Below are positions 25,601-38,268 of a DNA stretch of 57,486 nucleotides, in pieces (position 1 is the stretch's first letter; every line of letters starts with the position of its first letter). The notes beneath the pieces were generated by a model that saw only the letters and a program-made list of their open reading frames with translations, did not search any database and was not told the origin of the DNA. Source of the DNA: Zarea fungicola (lineage: Eukaryota; Ascomycota; Sordariomycetes; Hypocreales; Cordycipitaceae); the NCBI GenBank assembly GCA_900169235.1, contig FWCC01000286.1:1-57486 (forward strand), read 5' to 3'. The position numbers were made by a program, and so were the translations under genes.

Positions 25601-28600
25601 AAGCTAATTATAAGCGAGTGCGGGATTAACCAGCTTGAGCCTGGTATGCCCGTCCTCCACGGAGCTTGCTTCAGCAGACATGAATCCAGAGGTGGTCGGG
25701 ACAAGAACGCTAAAAGCGCCCTCTATAGGTGAGGCGGCTGACTGGTACAATGCTTTTATTGAATGATTGTACGGTTTGGGAAGTACCCTATATTTGCTGC
25801 AGGCCGGACGGTTGGGTACCTGCAAGTTCCTCCCGAAAATTCTCGATCCTGTTTCCTATTTCTAATTCTTGTCACGTACTATCTCGATTTGGGCGTCAAA
25901 TAGACTGCGGCTGAAAGAGTTATCGTACCAACCCCATCAGGCTATTTATTAGCAAATCTGCGTCTGATCACCTCGTTTGTTGAGGGGTAGATGTAATGTT
26001 TATATCCATGGCGTAATAGCAGACCAGTTCTTGGCAAGTTGAGACATTTCTGCGAAAGAGGTTATTGCAACGCTTTTGAGACCTTCAACCTGTTGCGCCA
26101 TTGTACGCTAAACATGCCAATCGCGTGGCCGGTCGACACTATTTTCTCGACTGGGCCGCTTACATTACACCATACAATTTTGCAACGAACGAAGCCGCGC
26201 GGTTGGGGATCAGTGATTATTAATGTTCTATTCCATGTAGGATTACGCCTTGGCTTCGCCTCCGGCCATTGCTATCGACATGGAGAATTGAGGAGGCATT
26301 TTGGTCGTCTTCCACGCAGACATTGTGACGGACAAAGCAGTTCTTTGCACAAATTGTCAGGGACCAGGCTACGGTAACGTTCTGGTCAATTGCCGTACTG
26401 AAACCAACTGGGCGGCCCGGCTAGAAGCCTGTGTGCGAGGAGCGACTACGTTGATTCAGCTGTGTTAGAGCTGAGCGCATTTATACATCATAAAAACGAC
26501 AAAACACATTATTATTCCAACAAATGATTTGCCTCGTATGCGACGCAGAAATTCGAGCTAGCCTACTTCCATTCTAATGGTGTCAAGCGCCCGTAATGTT
26601 ATAGCTGTGACAGGGAAGTGTCAGGATGATATGTTGATGATGTCAATGCCAATCCCGGACGGCAAATGTCCTTGTTTTAATAAACATGTGAGCCTGTTAC
26701 TAGTATTGATGGCTAGTAAATAACAAACTCATGATGGCTTTGCAGATCTGGGGTGCTATAGCATAGGCCACGGCATATAACCGCGTGTGTCGTCGCAGGT
26801 CAGCTTCGGCAATTCATGCATCAGTGCAGACCAATACACGCTGGCTATAGTTTTATAAGTTGAAACTGGCAAAATTATATGCGCGAAGCAATTGTTAATG
26901 TCGCATCGCATGACTTGATGCAAGTTTTGTTCCACAACCTGACTTGGGCAGCCAGCCTGGCTGAGCTGCTGGTTGATGGCCTTCTCACTTCCGGGGTCCG
27001 ATTTTAAAGCACCAGCAAAATGTTTTTTCTGCCTTGCTTATAATGTTAATTAACATTTTTTGCAATTCACATACTCAGTAAATATATTGAACTCCGAACC
27101 TAAGACGAGGGACCGTAATGGTGGCCGGTTGCATTCTATGCCGAAACTGACAGTCAATGTGAGGACTTCCGCGATTGAGCACGCCGACAATTAAGGGCGT
27201 ATTGGCTGACAGACGGTAAGACGTGTATCACTCCTCATCAGCCCTGATTTTTATTTTTATTTTGGCTTCACACTTACACGGTACGCTTCCTCGTAGAGCA
27301 CTCACAGATGGACCACTCAGGAATTTGTACTGGCGTTATACCACCTCTTTGTATAATTAACTATTAATGATCACGGTTCACTACAACCCTCGTTTTTGAG
27401 CCTCCTATTGACAGGTATTGCCTACGAATAGCCCCCAGTTACCGGCAGTACTCTTATCACGTAGGGCTCATCCCTAGCCCATCATTACATGTGGCACGAG
27501 CATTGCCAAGGTAAATCAGAGAGAGTGCTCCTTTCGGGTGTCTTTTTGGGTCCATTCGCTCAATATCATCAAACGCGATGTTCATAATCCCAGTCACACA
27601 GCTCAGGGCACCAGGGAGTTTAATCGCACAGACCGTAGTGCATAATGGCCCTGGCAATGTCTCGGATGGTGCAACATGTGAATGTCTCACCCTGTAAATA
27701 CGACACTACCAACACCTACCAGTGCAACGGTCCGCCGTAGCGGTTGGGGTGGTACCACTCCAGACTCAAATCCCAAATCCGTTGTAGGCAAGAGTTGGGT
27801 GCATGCCGGCAGTTGTTTTTCTTGGCCTTCAAGTCTCATGGGAGACCGCAGGGATATCATACCGAAGACCGGCTCAAATGCAAGTCCCCCCACATTTTCA
27901 AAAGGATATTTTCTCCATTCCACAAACTGACAGCCAAAATAAGCTTTCGTCAGTCGAAACAAGCAAGCAAGAACAGCCTGGTGCCATCTAGTGCTGCCGG
28001 AGTTTGGGGTATTTAAACAGTTGCTAACAAACGGCAGTTGTTAACCAGTAGATTAGATCCTGCTCCCCTGGCCACGCTTTTGCTCCGTTTGGCCGCAACC
28101 GATTCCAATCCGCCGAGTAACACGTGCATAAATGAAGTCGATATCAATCGTGACAGTATTGCATGTCGTGATAAATCATCAAAGATCCCGCTATTGCGTC
28201 TTTCCGTCCGCCTTGTTTCATGCTTGGTACTCCTTAGCTCTATGTTGACGGGTAAATTTGCTTTTCTCTGCGCCGCTGAAGCTTTTGTGCTCTCCCATGT
28301 GCGTACGAGTCCAGCGTTTCGACCTACATACCCTGTCCAGGTGTTACCTCATGGTGGCTATTACAACAGGTTTCCTTTTTCTGCCTCACTTTCAGTGTGG
28401 TCTGTTGAACGTTGCAAATCCTTGACGCGGGGATATGCGGGAAGTATCCGGCCAACCCCTACTTGTAGAAAGCGTGCACCCCCTTTCTTTGTACCTTGCA
28501 GGACGTGTGTGATTGTGAATCCTTGCAACCTCAATTAACATCCTGGCTCCGACTTTTTCCAACTCACACACAACGGATAAATGTGGCCGTTGGCCGTTTA

Positions 28601-31381
28601 AGACAGTAACTAGAAAATTTTGTCCCCGGGCCTCCGCCCGTTACCCGCGTGTGGGGAGTAAATTATGGGCAGAAAGACATCTCGCCGTAACCGTGCGCGC
28701 GCGCCGTGACCCATTGTTGCCTTTCTTGCATATCCCCTTGTCTGCAGGCCTTGGCAACAATTGCTACACCGACGCGTTTATCAATAAATAATAAAAGTGT
28801 TGGAGGTGTCCTGAATCTCAAACCGCTGATGAAATTTTCTCGTCGCGTGGCCACTCTTGCGCGTCAGTACCTCTGATCAGTACTCTATGGATTTGCGCAT
28901 GGTTAAATGCTGGAATATTCCGAGTACAACAAATTCCGACAAGACTGTTGGTGAACACGCCCAAAAGTGGAATGGTCTTGTCTCGCTTTTTGCCTAGGCA
29001 CTGGGGTTGACTGTCTGTGCCAACCTGGCTCAGGTCAGTTCGACCGGGCTCCGGATCAACCTGTCAACCCCTAGCAAAAACGTTGCTCATAGCGGGATAT
29101 GACGGTGAAGGCACGGCGAACAGTCTCCGCCCATTCTGTCTTATCACACTCCATTTGGTCCTATTATAGAAGCGGCAGCCCTTTCAAGACTTTAATGCTA
29201 AGTATCATGTTATGTGTCGATCTTAACTGTGTGATCAGTCTGTGCGGCGCTGGCGCCACACCAATACAACGACGATACAGTGCGCCTTTTCAATGCCAAT
29301 GATAGGTGATGGGTTTCTCCATACCTTTGCCTAGATTTTTTCTTCCAATCATTTTGCCTCATATTTCCATGGATGGTAGATGGCTAGTTTTCTTTCTCCG
29401 CTGTGTACAGGTCTTCTCCCGGCAAATCCGCTCTGATAACCCCCAGTTAACAAATCCCACTTCCCCCCACTCTAAATTTTCCCAGGAACCAGGCACCAGG
29501 AATATCTATCATTTATCAAAAAAACTGAATTGTCTTCCCTCCACACGGCCCTACGTGCGGAATGACCCGTCCAGAGCCGCACACAACACTAACCAGTTGC
29601 CTGTACCCTACAATTAGGCCTACCAGAACATGTGTAGTTAGACCAAGGATCCCATGTCAAAGAAGTGCGCCACGACAGGGTGTTTCGGAGGATTCCTAGA
29701 GGTAACAGCTACAAAGTACTCCATACTGTACACAGTCGTCTCTTCAGAGTGAGAGGTCGTATTTTATCAACTGAAAGTTGCGCTCTCTGTTCCTTTGGGC
29801 TGTCTGAATGCCATTGAGCTTCTGCACTGCTGATCCCAACCACAGAACCGCGTTGTGCCCCTCTGTGGCTTGTTGGCCTCCCACTTTTGGATTGTCTCCA
29901 TGGCTTGACTGGGAGACACTGTAAAGTCGGCCACTGTACATATGGTGGAGAACGTTCTTTGCACGCCCGTTGCGTTACGTGGCCGGTGATGGTGCGCTCC
30001 AACCCAAGAAACGCGTTTGCGCTCTCAACTACCAAGTTGGAGACTGTTAGACTTTCGCCATTCATTTGTTAGATAAAGCTCAAATTTAATTTACTGCTTT
30101 ACACGACGTTTTTCTCCACTTGTAACTTTGTGGAATAGATGGCTTGCCTAACGCTTGCTGTCCAGTTCTTAAGTTTCTGTTCACCTGGCATCATATTTCA
30201 ATATGCGCAATAGCAGTAGTTCTTAGGCAAACGAGTGGAATCGTGTGCAGTTACTTCATAATTACAATAAAATGTTCCTGCGAGTTGGTAGTGAGTTCTC
30301 CTCCACCCTGACTCGTTATTATTGATGCAATAACCACAATGACTCTTACTGGACTGGACCAGGCTTACTAGCTGTACATGGCATTCAGTTGTAATTATCT
30401 TGATGTTGGTCATGTTTGATGTAACAACTGTCTATAACTGCTACGCCAACTAGCAAAAGATTGGCATTGATACTATTCGAGCATCAATTAGACAGACAAC
30501 TATAGCTTATAACTTGTAACTTCGTTACATTTGACGCAGGGATACAGGGTAGTTACATTGGGGGTGCGCAGACCCAGAGTCCAGAACTGTACAGGTTTTC
30601 AACTGGGTGAGTGTCTTCTATTTCTGGATAGATTTAGCCAGGAAACTTGCAGCTTGTGAGTCGAAACCCATACCATGCTGTCCTCGTAGTGATTGTATCA
30701 TCAAGAGACTTACATATGACATATTTTATTTGCCCGCCGTCTATCAGCATCAATTTGTGCGAGGACGTCTTCCTACCCTATATCTTGAACTTGTCTTGGA
30801 TTTCGTCACTTGCAACCGCGCTGCATTGTTTAAATACAGTTTTCGCACGTTAATTCTTAATCCTACTCAGTGTTTCATTAGACAGTTGTTGTTTGCGGTT
30901 TGTTGATGAACTTCAAGGCACCACGAGCATTGCTTTATGGGGTCCGCGGTGGCTGACACGTAATTACATTTTCAACACTTGACAAGCACAACAGGACGGT
31001 ATTTGCATTCAGAGCCACAAAGATGTATATGTATGATTATGCTAGTCCATTTATCTAACAAGCATAATACTTATTTGTTTGATGAGATACATTCGCTGAC
31101 ACCAAGAATACGGTTGACAGTGCTAGAAGAGCATCTCAACGTACAGTGCATTTGGTGATGTCTTTCACTGTACGTCAACTCAAATTGGGTCTAGTCCTAT
31201 CAAGGCAGATATACAGTGCCCTTTTACTGGGTTGTTTGAAAGATAAGCCATTTTTGGCTGAGAGGTGAAACGCGACTACTAAAGCAGCACCAGAACTATC
31301 CCAATTGGCGCAATCGATTGCCTCTTGTTCACAGTTTACCCGGACGACAGCTGTTCATCGTCACGCATCAACGAAAGGCTT
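16611..31381. other. 14.8-kb span with no supportable gene
   Basis: This is unusually long for a fungal genome. The first 1-1.5 kb is likely promoter and 5' UTR of the RasGEF gene and includes two GTACTCCGT motifs (17561 and 17603). The rest has only short open frames without recognisable domains. The longest is an ATG-initiated 220-codon plus-strand frame at 18506-19168, Ser- and Cys-rich and not resembling a known protein. Base composition looks mixed rather than strongly AT-rich, and no transposase, reverse transcriptase or tRNA was recognised. It may be long regulatory DNA, noncoding transcripts or old decayed elements. Confidence 0.55.
23717..23760. repeat. 7-bp tandem repeat (GAAACRA), about 6 copies
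   Basis: The unit GAAACGA/GAAACAA is repeated about six times with G/A variation in the sixth base, inside the large gene-free span. It is an ordinary minisatellite-like tract. Confidence 0.85.
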
Positions 31382-33630
31382 ATGGAGGTGTCACCACTTA
31401 CTCGGCAGCCTCAGCCGGAGGTTTTTACTCCAAAGATTAACCAGCTATATGCTGAGCTTTTCCAGGTAAGCCATTGTGCTCAGTGATCCCTATTGTACTG
31501 CCACGAGCGCAATGTTAACCCAATTCCGTCGGCAACAGGTTCGCAATACCCTCCGCCCGACGTCTACGATGCAACTGACCGCGAACTACGATACAGGATG
31601 TTGAAGATGGGAACCAATCACAAGGCTTCTGGAGAGAATTCTTTCTCCTCAAGCCAGACCTTACGACTCTAAGGACGCTGCTACAGGACATATCCCCGGC
31701 CGAAATGCTGCACCTAGAGGGGCAGTCGCAAGAGCTGTTCAGCGAGGCTATTGCGGCGCTCAAGGCCGGGCGTGGAAGTGCGCCTCAGAATGCACTGGAT
31801 GTCAGTCGGCTGGAAAGCTTTGTGACCATTGGTAAAGCTGCTAACTTGCGCTTCGTAGACTCTCAAGGTGTTTCTTTCCTGTGTGTTGTCGAAGAGATAT
31901 GCCCATCCAAGCTCGGCGATAATTGCCGTACTGGCTGGATTGGACCGAATCGATCCCATCTTCACAGACTTTGTGAGCAGCCTGGATACTGTAATTCGCG
32001 CCGGAGAAGACTGTATGTGTTGTCCCTGTGGCGCTTCGGCGGTGCCAAAGAGCTTACAATTACCCTAGTGCACAAACGACACAAGGCAATTGGCGTCTTG
32101 TTAGCCATAACGGCCGGTGCATATCAGACCACATTGCTCACATATATGATACAGCGAGACTTGTTTCCATCTGTGATCAAGGTACCTAGCCGGATTGTAT
32201 CCTGTACACGGCATGCCTTACTAATCTAGCTGCATTAGTTCATCCAAGAAGCCAAATCACCAGCCCATGTGCTGGAACCCCTTGTTTTGCTCAGTCTTTT
32301 AGCCAACTACAACAAGTTCGAATTTCAGAATCCTTACCAGCTACGGCTAAACGATTTCATTAATGAAGCGGCTATGAAGACCATCGTTGACTGCATAGGA
32401 ATGGCCTGCCAGGTTGTTCGCAGCGACTACATCGACATCCAAGAAGACCTGCCCGAGGGCTGGACCTTTTCCAACGCGCTTGGAATGATCGGCTTGGGTG
32501 CTATTGCCCCAGGACGAAAGCAAGAAAGGAAACCTGTATACGATGCCGAGACTGCAAGACAGATGTTTACAAAGCTGTATGTTCAGCCTAGTTGAGGCCT
32601 CCCCCAGCATCGACTAACATGTCATAGGCCCAAGGAACGCGCTGCAGTCTTGCTGGCTACTTATGACTTTAGCCACGCCAATAAATTGTTCTGTTCCAGC
32701 TTCGTCACAGCGATGAGCGAAAACCACACTGAGCGGCCAATGGCAGCGTACTTGTCTCTCACATCCTACCTTCTCCAGCATGCCCATCTATCACATCGCT
32801 CTACATATTATGCACATCTGAATCTCATGGTTTTTCGGCTCCTCATCGAAGACCAGTCGATATGCAAGATAATATGCAGCGATGAGTCCAAGATGGTAGT
32901 CCGGTTGTGTCGCCAACGCGCACCATTTCTGCCGCTGGTAAAGGGTGAGCGACCTCTTGCGTGTTCACTCCTCGATACTATGATTGATGGTATCAATCAC
33001 AATCTGAGAAAGCGACTGGATGTCTCGTTGTACACCTTGTGCCTGGGAATATCACTACGCGTTATCTCCTACGTTTCGCGCTCCAGGACACGACTGGCAT
33101 ATCACTGGGCAGAGTTCTTCCGGTCACTGCTGTCGCTGGTTCGTTTTCTCACCACATACACATCGGATCTCAAGGACTTGGCGCATATTGATACTCTAGT
33201 TGATCATGTGGTAAATCTGCTAGCGCTGTCGCTCTCAGCCGGTGAAGCTTTCCTGCCAACCCCTGCAGCTTATGATGACCTGTTCTACAAAGTTGTGGAG
33301 AGTGGCGACGTGTTGACCAGGTTTAAAGAAAACTACGGCCTTGGAAAGCGTGGTGGAAACTCAATTGACACGCTCATCAGTGTTAGCACGCACTACAAGC
33401 AGCTACTAACCGAGGGTGGTGGCAAGACAAAGCCCAATAGCTTGACGACAGTGCAAGTGACGGATGTAATCAAGCAAGGCTATGAAACATTGAGTATTCA
33501 AGCAAAAGAAGGCCTTGATTCTTGGGATAGGTATAGAGAGGCTGATGATCGAATTTTGCTCAAGAACATGGCAAGGACGGCTGTGGCAGATGTGCGCGAA
33601 TTGGTAGAGCAAGAGCAAATCCAAGTTTAA
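31382..33630 (+). CDS. DUF1741 / ARMH3-family armadillo-like protein
   Basis: Six exons are readable: 31382-31465, 31597-31800, 31859-32012, 32069-32181, 32239-32576 and 32628-33630, giving 631 residues in continuous frame. Introns are 51-131 nt with standard donors. The start MEVSPLTRQP leads into LYAELFQ, then GFWREFFLLKPD, which is typical of the family. Later blocks include YQTTLLTYMIQRDLFPS, LVLLSLLANYNKFE, NPYQLRLNDF and the large last exon with AYLSLTSYLLQHAH. The family includes human ARMH3 (C10orf76), a Golgi-associated partner of PI4KB and GBF1, and an uncharacterised fission-yeast membrane-associated protein. A role in Golgi or secretory membrane function is inferred from that. No broken exons were found. 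It is flanked by long gene-free DNA on the left. Confidence 0.88.
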
Positions 33631-34750
33631 GAAAATTGACAGTGAGAAACGGCTCGACATATTAGAGAAGCAGGATCTAGCAATGGCACCCTGGTGTTAA
33701 AGGTGATTGCCAGAAATGACCAGCACATGCGCTTTGTCAGCAGCCAGCCTGCGTGTCGTTTTCTTATCCCGCTAGAGGAAATGAATTTGACACGGGGTAC
33801 GATTAAATTTTGCTACAGCCAATATTGTTCATGTGCAGAATCTCTTTACTGCAGTTTGTAGCGGAACAACACCTATGCATGAAGCTCTTCGTAATCCAGG
33901 GCAGGGAGGAAACAGCCTCTGGTAAAGTGCATGCGGAAAATTGTCGCGAGAGAGTGCTTTCTCATGCTTCCGTCTTTGAAAGTTATCCTCAAGGCCTTAC
34001 CAACAGCCGGATTGGTAATTCCTTTGATGAAGGACCCGCATCTTTGGACAAGAACAGGGCCGTGATTTTGACATAAAGGGCGCGCGGTGCGGCGCGACTT
34101 GACCTGTCTTGGGAAGACCGTTGACACTTATAGCGGGCCTGTGAGCTGCTGTTTCCTTTATAGGTAATTGCGGCTTAGTGGGAACGATTCCCACCAGACT
34201 TTGTCAAAATTAAGCTTGCACCCACTTTCGTGTACTGGTGTCGTGTTCCGCCATCAGTCGGTTTCCATTATTTCCAGTGCTTCAAGACCTATTTTCTCTC
34301 TCTTTCAAAGATCCAAAGGCTGTGACGAAATTCTAACGCGAGAGGAACAAGACAGAGAAGAAACATAAGTGAAGCTCATCAAAATCCCTTCGACAGAAAC
34401 AAACCGCATTACTGACTCACAGGATGCGTCAAACGGCGCCGTTCTGCTTCGCGAGATGGAAGGTAGACGTACAGACACGCACATGGACACAGAAGCAGAA
34501 TAGAAAAGGTGGTATAAAATTCCTCATAATTACATCTTCACACCGTGGTATCGAGTTGAAATAGTGAAAGACTAATAATAATACTGAATGTGTAGACCGC
34601 TGAAAGAGACAACACTCCTTCCCGTCCTCACACCCGGTCTACAGTGCGACACGGGCAACGTTGGAAATTTAGCTGAATTTGACAAGACGCGCGTGGCGAG
34701 AATATCACGACCAGGTAATCATGCGCCCATGTTCCGACCCGCAATCGATT
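33631..34750. other. convergent intergenic region
   Basis: This lies between the 3' ends of the ARMH3-family gene (+) and the permease gene (-). No coding frame was supported; both 3' UTRs should lie here. Confidence 0.5.
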
Positions 34751-36693
34751 TTAGAACAGGTGGTGGAGGACACGCTTCCAGGCAGGAGACGCAGCCAAGC
34801 GTGCGCGCTCGGCGTTGATCACGTCCCAGTCGAGTTCACGACGGCCAGTATCGACATCCATCTGTGGAATGGTAAGCCAGCCAGTGCGCTTCCAGGCAAA
34901 ACCGCAAGCCCAGAAGAACAGGACAACTGGAAGGGCGAGATAGGACTTGAAGAAACTCTCGGCTGTGCCCAGACCAGACTGGCCAATAGGGGCGGCAACG
35001 GCAGTATAGAACTGCGCCATGAGGACAAGGACAATGAGAATAAGGCCCAACCATGAGCCGGCAGTACCACCAATAGCCTTGAACGGAATTTCATCAAGAG
35101 TGTGGCCGTGGTACTTCCATGCAGCTCGGAATCGGATGTGTGCAAGGCAGATCGAGCCCCACGTGAACAAGGCAGCGAGACCGGAAAGAGCTAGCAGCCA
35201 GTCGAAAACTACAGGACCGGACGAGGCCAAGCTGATGAAGGCGAGGAAACCAAAGGCAATAATGAGGAGGACGGAGAAGAGAGGACGGCCGGATCTGTCG
35301 ATGTAACTGAAAATCTTCGGTGCGTATCCCGTCTGGGCGAGGGCAGTAAGGGTGCGGGAGCCGCCATACACACCCGAGACACCAATGGAAAGGACCGAGA
35401 CGAGAATAACTACATTCATGAAGTGATCAAAACCCTTGAGACCGGCATACTTTCCGACAAGAACGAATGGCGAGGCCTTGGCGTCTGCGTAAGCAGAGTT
35501 GGAGAGGAGCGACTTATCGGTAGAATCGATAAGGAGACCGACGAAGAAAAGGCCGAGGATATAGAAGAGAGTGATACGCCAGAATACCTGCTTGATAGCA
35601 CCGGGTAGGGCCTTGACAGGGTTCTTGGACTCGGCAGCGGCAAGACCAACCAGTTCAGTACCAGAGAATGAGAAAGCGGCCGTGACGAAGACGGAGCAAA
35701 AGCCCTTGAAACCGTTCTTGAAGGCTCCTGGGTTGTACCAAAGCTTGGCTCCCTGATATTCGCTGTAGGCACCGCTCTTGGGGCCACCGCCGAGAACCAA
35801 GACAAGCGCAATGATCATAAAGACAACGGTAGCGCCAAGCTTGAAGATTGAGGACCAGAACTCTTCTTCGGCATATCCAAGGGCTCCGAAGACGTTGATG
35901 ATGATGATGAGCACCAAGAAAACAACAATCCACACGGCAAGAGATATGTCTTCGTTCCAATACCCTATGGTGATGCCGCATACTGTTAATTCGAGAGGCA
36001 ACACAATAGCCCATTGGAAGACATAGTTCCATCCCATGGCGAAACCCCAGGAAGGATCGATGAAGCGTGTCGAATAGGTATAGAAACCACCAGAGACAGG
36101 GTACATAACAGCAAGCTCACCGAGAGCGTAGACTATAGGGCACAACTGTCAGTCATTACGTCGGCTCGGGAGCCGCATTCCTTTCATGGCTCTGGCATAG
36201 TTACCAGGCAAGGGAGCGGTGAAAAGCACATACCGACGTTAAACATCATGACACCGATAATCAAGAAATCAATGAGAACGCTACCGGGGCCCTAATAGCA
36301 TGCGCGTTAGCGACTTTGGCTCACCTGAATGGGGCAGGCGGGAGGCTGCAGTTACAGCCGGCTGTAGCTGCGCCGCCCGTTTGTGAAATGTGGAAAAATG
36401 CTTACACCTTTGTACAGAGCACCACCGGAACCAACGAAGAAACCAGCGCCAATGGAGCCACCAATGGCAATCATGTGCAAATGGCGAGCCTTCATAGGTC
36501 TGTCAAGCTCAACAAGACCGTCACCATAGTGCTTCCTCGTGAACGACTTCATGTTGAGACCATTGCGAGTCCAAAAGTCTTCCTCTGCATAAGTGTTATC
36601 CTCCTGCTTGGGAATAACCTGGGTGCTGCCTTCATATTCAGGGACGACATCGCCACCCTTTTCGGCGGCGATGACACCGTCTTTAGCAGACAT
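34751..36693 (-). CDS. general amino-acid permease (GAP1-type, APC superfamily)
   Basis: Three exons, 36693-36406, 36291-36234 and 36132-34751, give 575 residues in frame (GALYKG / GPGSVLIDF / VYALGEL). The ATG at 36693 opens a hydrophilic cytosolic N-terminus ending in the conserved RPMKARHLHMIAIGG stretch. TM1 has the substrate-binding glycine motif GGSIGAGFFVGSG (about residues 78-90). Later YALGELAVMYPVSGGF, FIDPSWGFAMGWNY and SFSGTELVGLAAAE are fungal YAT-family signatures, and about 12 hydrophobic segments are visible. It imports amino acids by proton symport across the plasma membrane. Exon 1 ends at the better donor GTAAGC rather than the overlapping GTGTAA; only this keeps exon 2 open. 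HGATAR sites upstream suggest nitrogen control. Substrate range cannot be told from sequence. Confidence 0.93.
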
Positions 36694-36958
36694 GATGAAG
36701 CTCTGTTGTTCACTCTTAATTGAACAGTGCCGATATGGTGAAGGACAGGCAAGAGCTGCGAGGGTGTGGAGAATGGAAGGAAGAGAGGAAAGAAGGAAGA
36801 AGAGAAGAAGGATGGTAGCCAGAAACAGCACGGCCTAGAATCTTCGGGGGGATGCGACTCTTAAAAACTGCGATGCAGGCTGAGAAAAAGGAAGCTCTGG
36901 CCTGGAGGGTCTGACAGCACTACCATCAATGCACACAAGCAAGCTACAGCCTACAGAG

Positions 36959-37461
36959 CGATAGGCCCCTCACCTTTCTGTCAACCAAGTCGGCTCGTGA
37001 GCTAACAAGTTCCAGACTGGAGCACCTGGAAACGGTGGCTTGGGAGCCAAGCGACCAGACAATCAGAGCATGGCAGCTCATATTGACTCGGCAGGGGATA
37101 TTTGGGAGCGGATGGAGAATGGGGGTGTGAGAGGGCGTGTGAGCCAAATTTGGAGTGGTGACATATTGGGGAAAATCGAGCCTTCAAGTTAACCCCAATC
37201 ATATCACAGAATGTGTGTGTGGGTTCGCAATCCGTATCTGCAATTGGTAGGATGCTCTGGCCCCCCTGTCCTACTGACAATAGAGGCAGAGAAGCGACGA
37301 GCAAAGGTCAACCTCATCACATTGCCCTGGGCATCCATCATAATGGCTCGTTACAGACGCGGGAAGGAGATAGCACGGGATGGACAGGCTCATATCCGCT
37401 GCAAGGCCCAACTATCCGGCCCTTCCTCTGGTGATGCTGATAGGGAAGCGCTCAGAGATAA
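36959..37461. promoter_or_regulatory. cluster of HGATAR motifs upstream of the permease
   Basis: Four plus-strand matches to HGATAR lie at 36959-36964 (CGATAG), 37368-37373 (AGATAG), 37438-37443 (TGATAG) and 37456-37461 (AGATAA), about 270-770 bp upstream of the permease ATG. GATA factors such as AreA/Nit2 bind this core and activate nitrogen-scavenging genes. The motif is short and frequent, so this is suggestive only. Confidence 0.4.
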
Positions 37462-38244
37462 TGGGGGTTCTCTCCATTCAACTCCTCCCAGGGATCAGTC
37501 TCACCCCGTCCCCGCACAAAAAGCAATATCCGCAGACATGGGGGGTGAGGACGGATTGTGAGGCTGCCAATACTGTTATTCAGTGGCAGCGCTGTGGGCA
37601 GCCACCAGACGCTCATCTGGGCGCCGCAGATCTTGGCACAAAGCAAAAGTGTGGCACTATCGCTGGACCAAGTACTAAGGGTGCTCCACTAAGTGAACCC
37701 CGCCCCCGTTTCCCGCTGCTAGGCCTTGATAGACTGTGAGAACTGTCGCACCCAGCAGCCTCGCCAGTTAGTGAGAGCTGAGAGTTGCAGGTAAAGCGCA
37801 GCGTACCCCATCGGGTACATCACTTGACGGCGCGGCTTGTACCTCGTTTTTTCTCTGAAGAAAAGTGAGTACGAATACTAGAGGCAATGTAGGCCGCCTC
37901 TTGCAGCATATCCTGACAGCCAACAAAGCCAACCTTGTTCTATCTCTGGGTCACCCGTATCTCGCCAAGTCTCGCGGCCCTTGGTGCTGAGTTCGGCGTT
38001 ACCATTTGTACCTCTTCCGTCATACGAACCATTCACCCGCTGAAGCAACCCTGCACGACTGATAGCACCAGGCCGGAGGACCTATCCCAAAATGGGATCG
38101 TGAGTTGAAGGGGGCGTCACAACACGGACAGTGCCCCTTCATGACACGCCCCTAGAGCAATTCCAACACGGTGCTTTTCCAGCTGATCTTGTTGCATGGG
38201 CAGGACCTCGAACCAGCATCATTGTGCACCAGCCAGCTGCATGG

Positions 38245-38268
38245 CCTATTAGCCTATTAGCCTATTAG
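38245..38268. repeat. 8-bp tandem repeat CCTATTAG x3
   Basis: Three exact head-to-tail copies of CCTATTAG occur in gene-free DNA. Confidence 0.9.

Noticed and set aside
27457..27962. Two overlapping minus-strand frames that could form one protein through a frame change
   Set aside because: No recognised motif and no splice evidence joining them.
28038..28538. 166-codon plus-strand frame
   Set aside because: No ATG start at the beginning, no domain, biased composition.
38150..38250. GGTTCGAGGTC on the minus strand, like a tRNA B box
   Set aside because: No A box, acceptor stem or anticodon arm could be paired around it.
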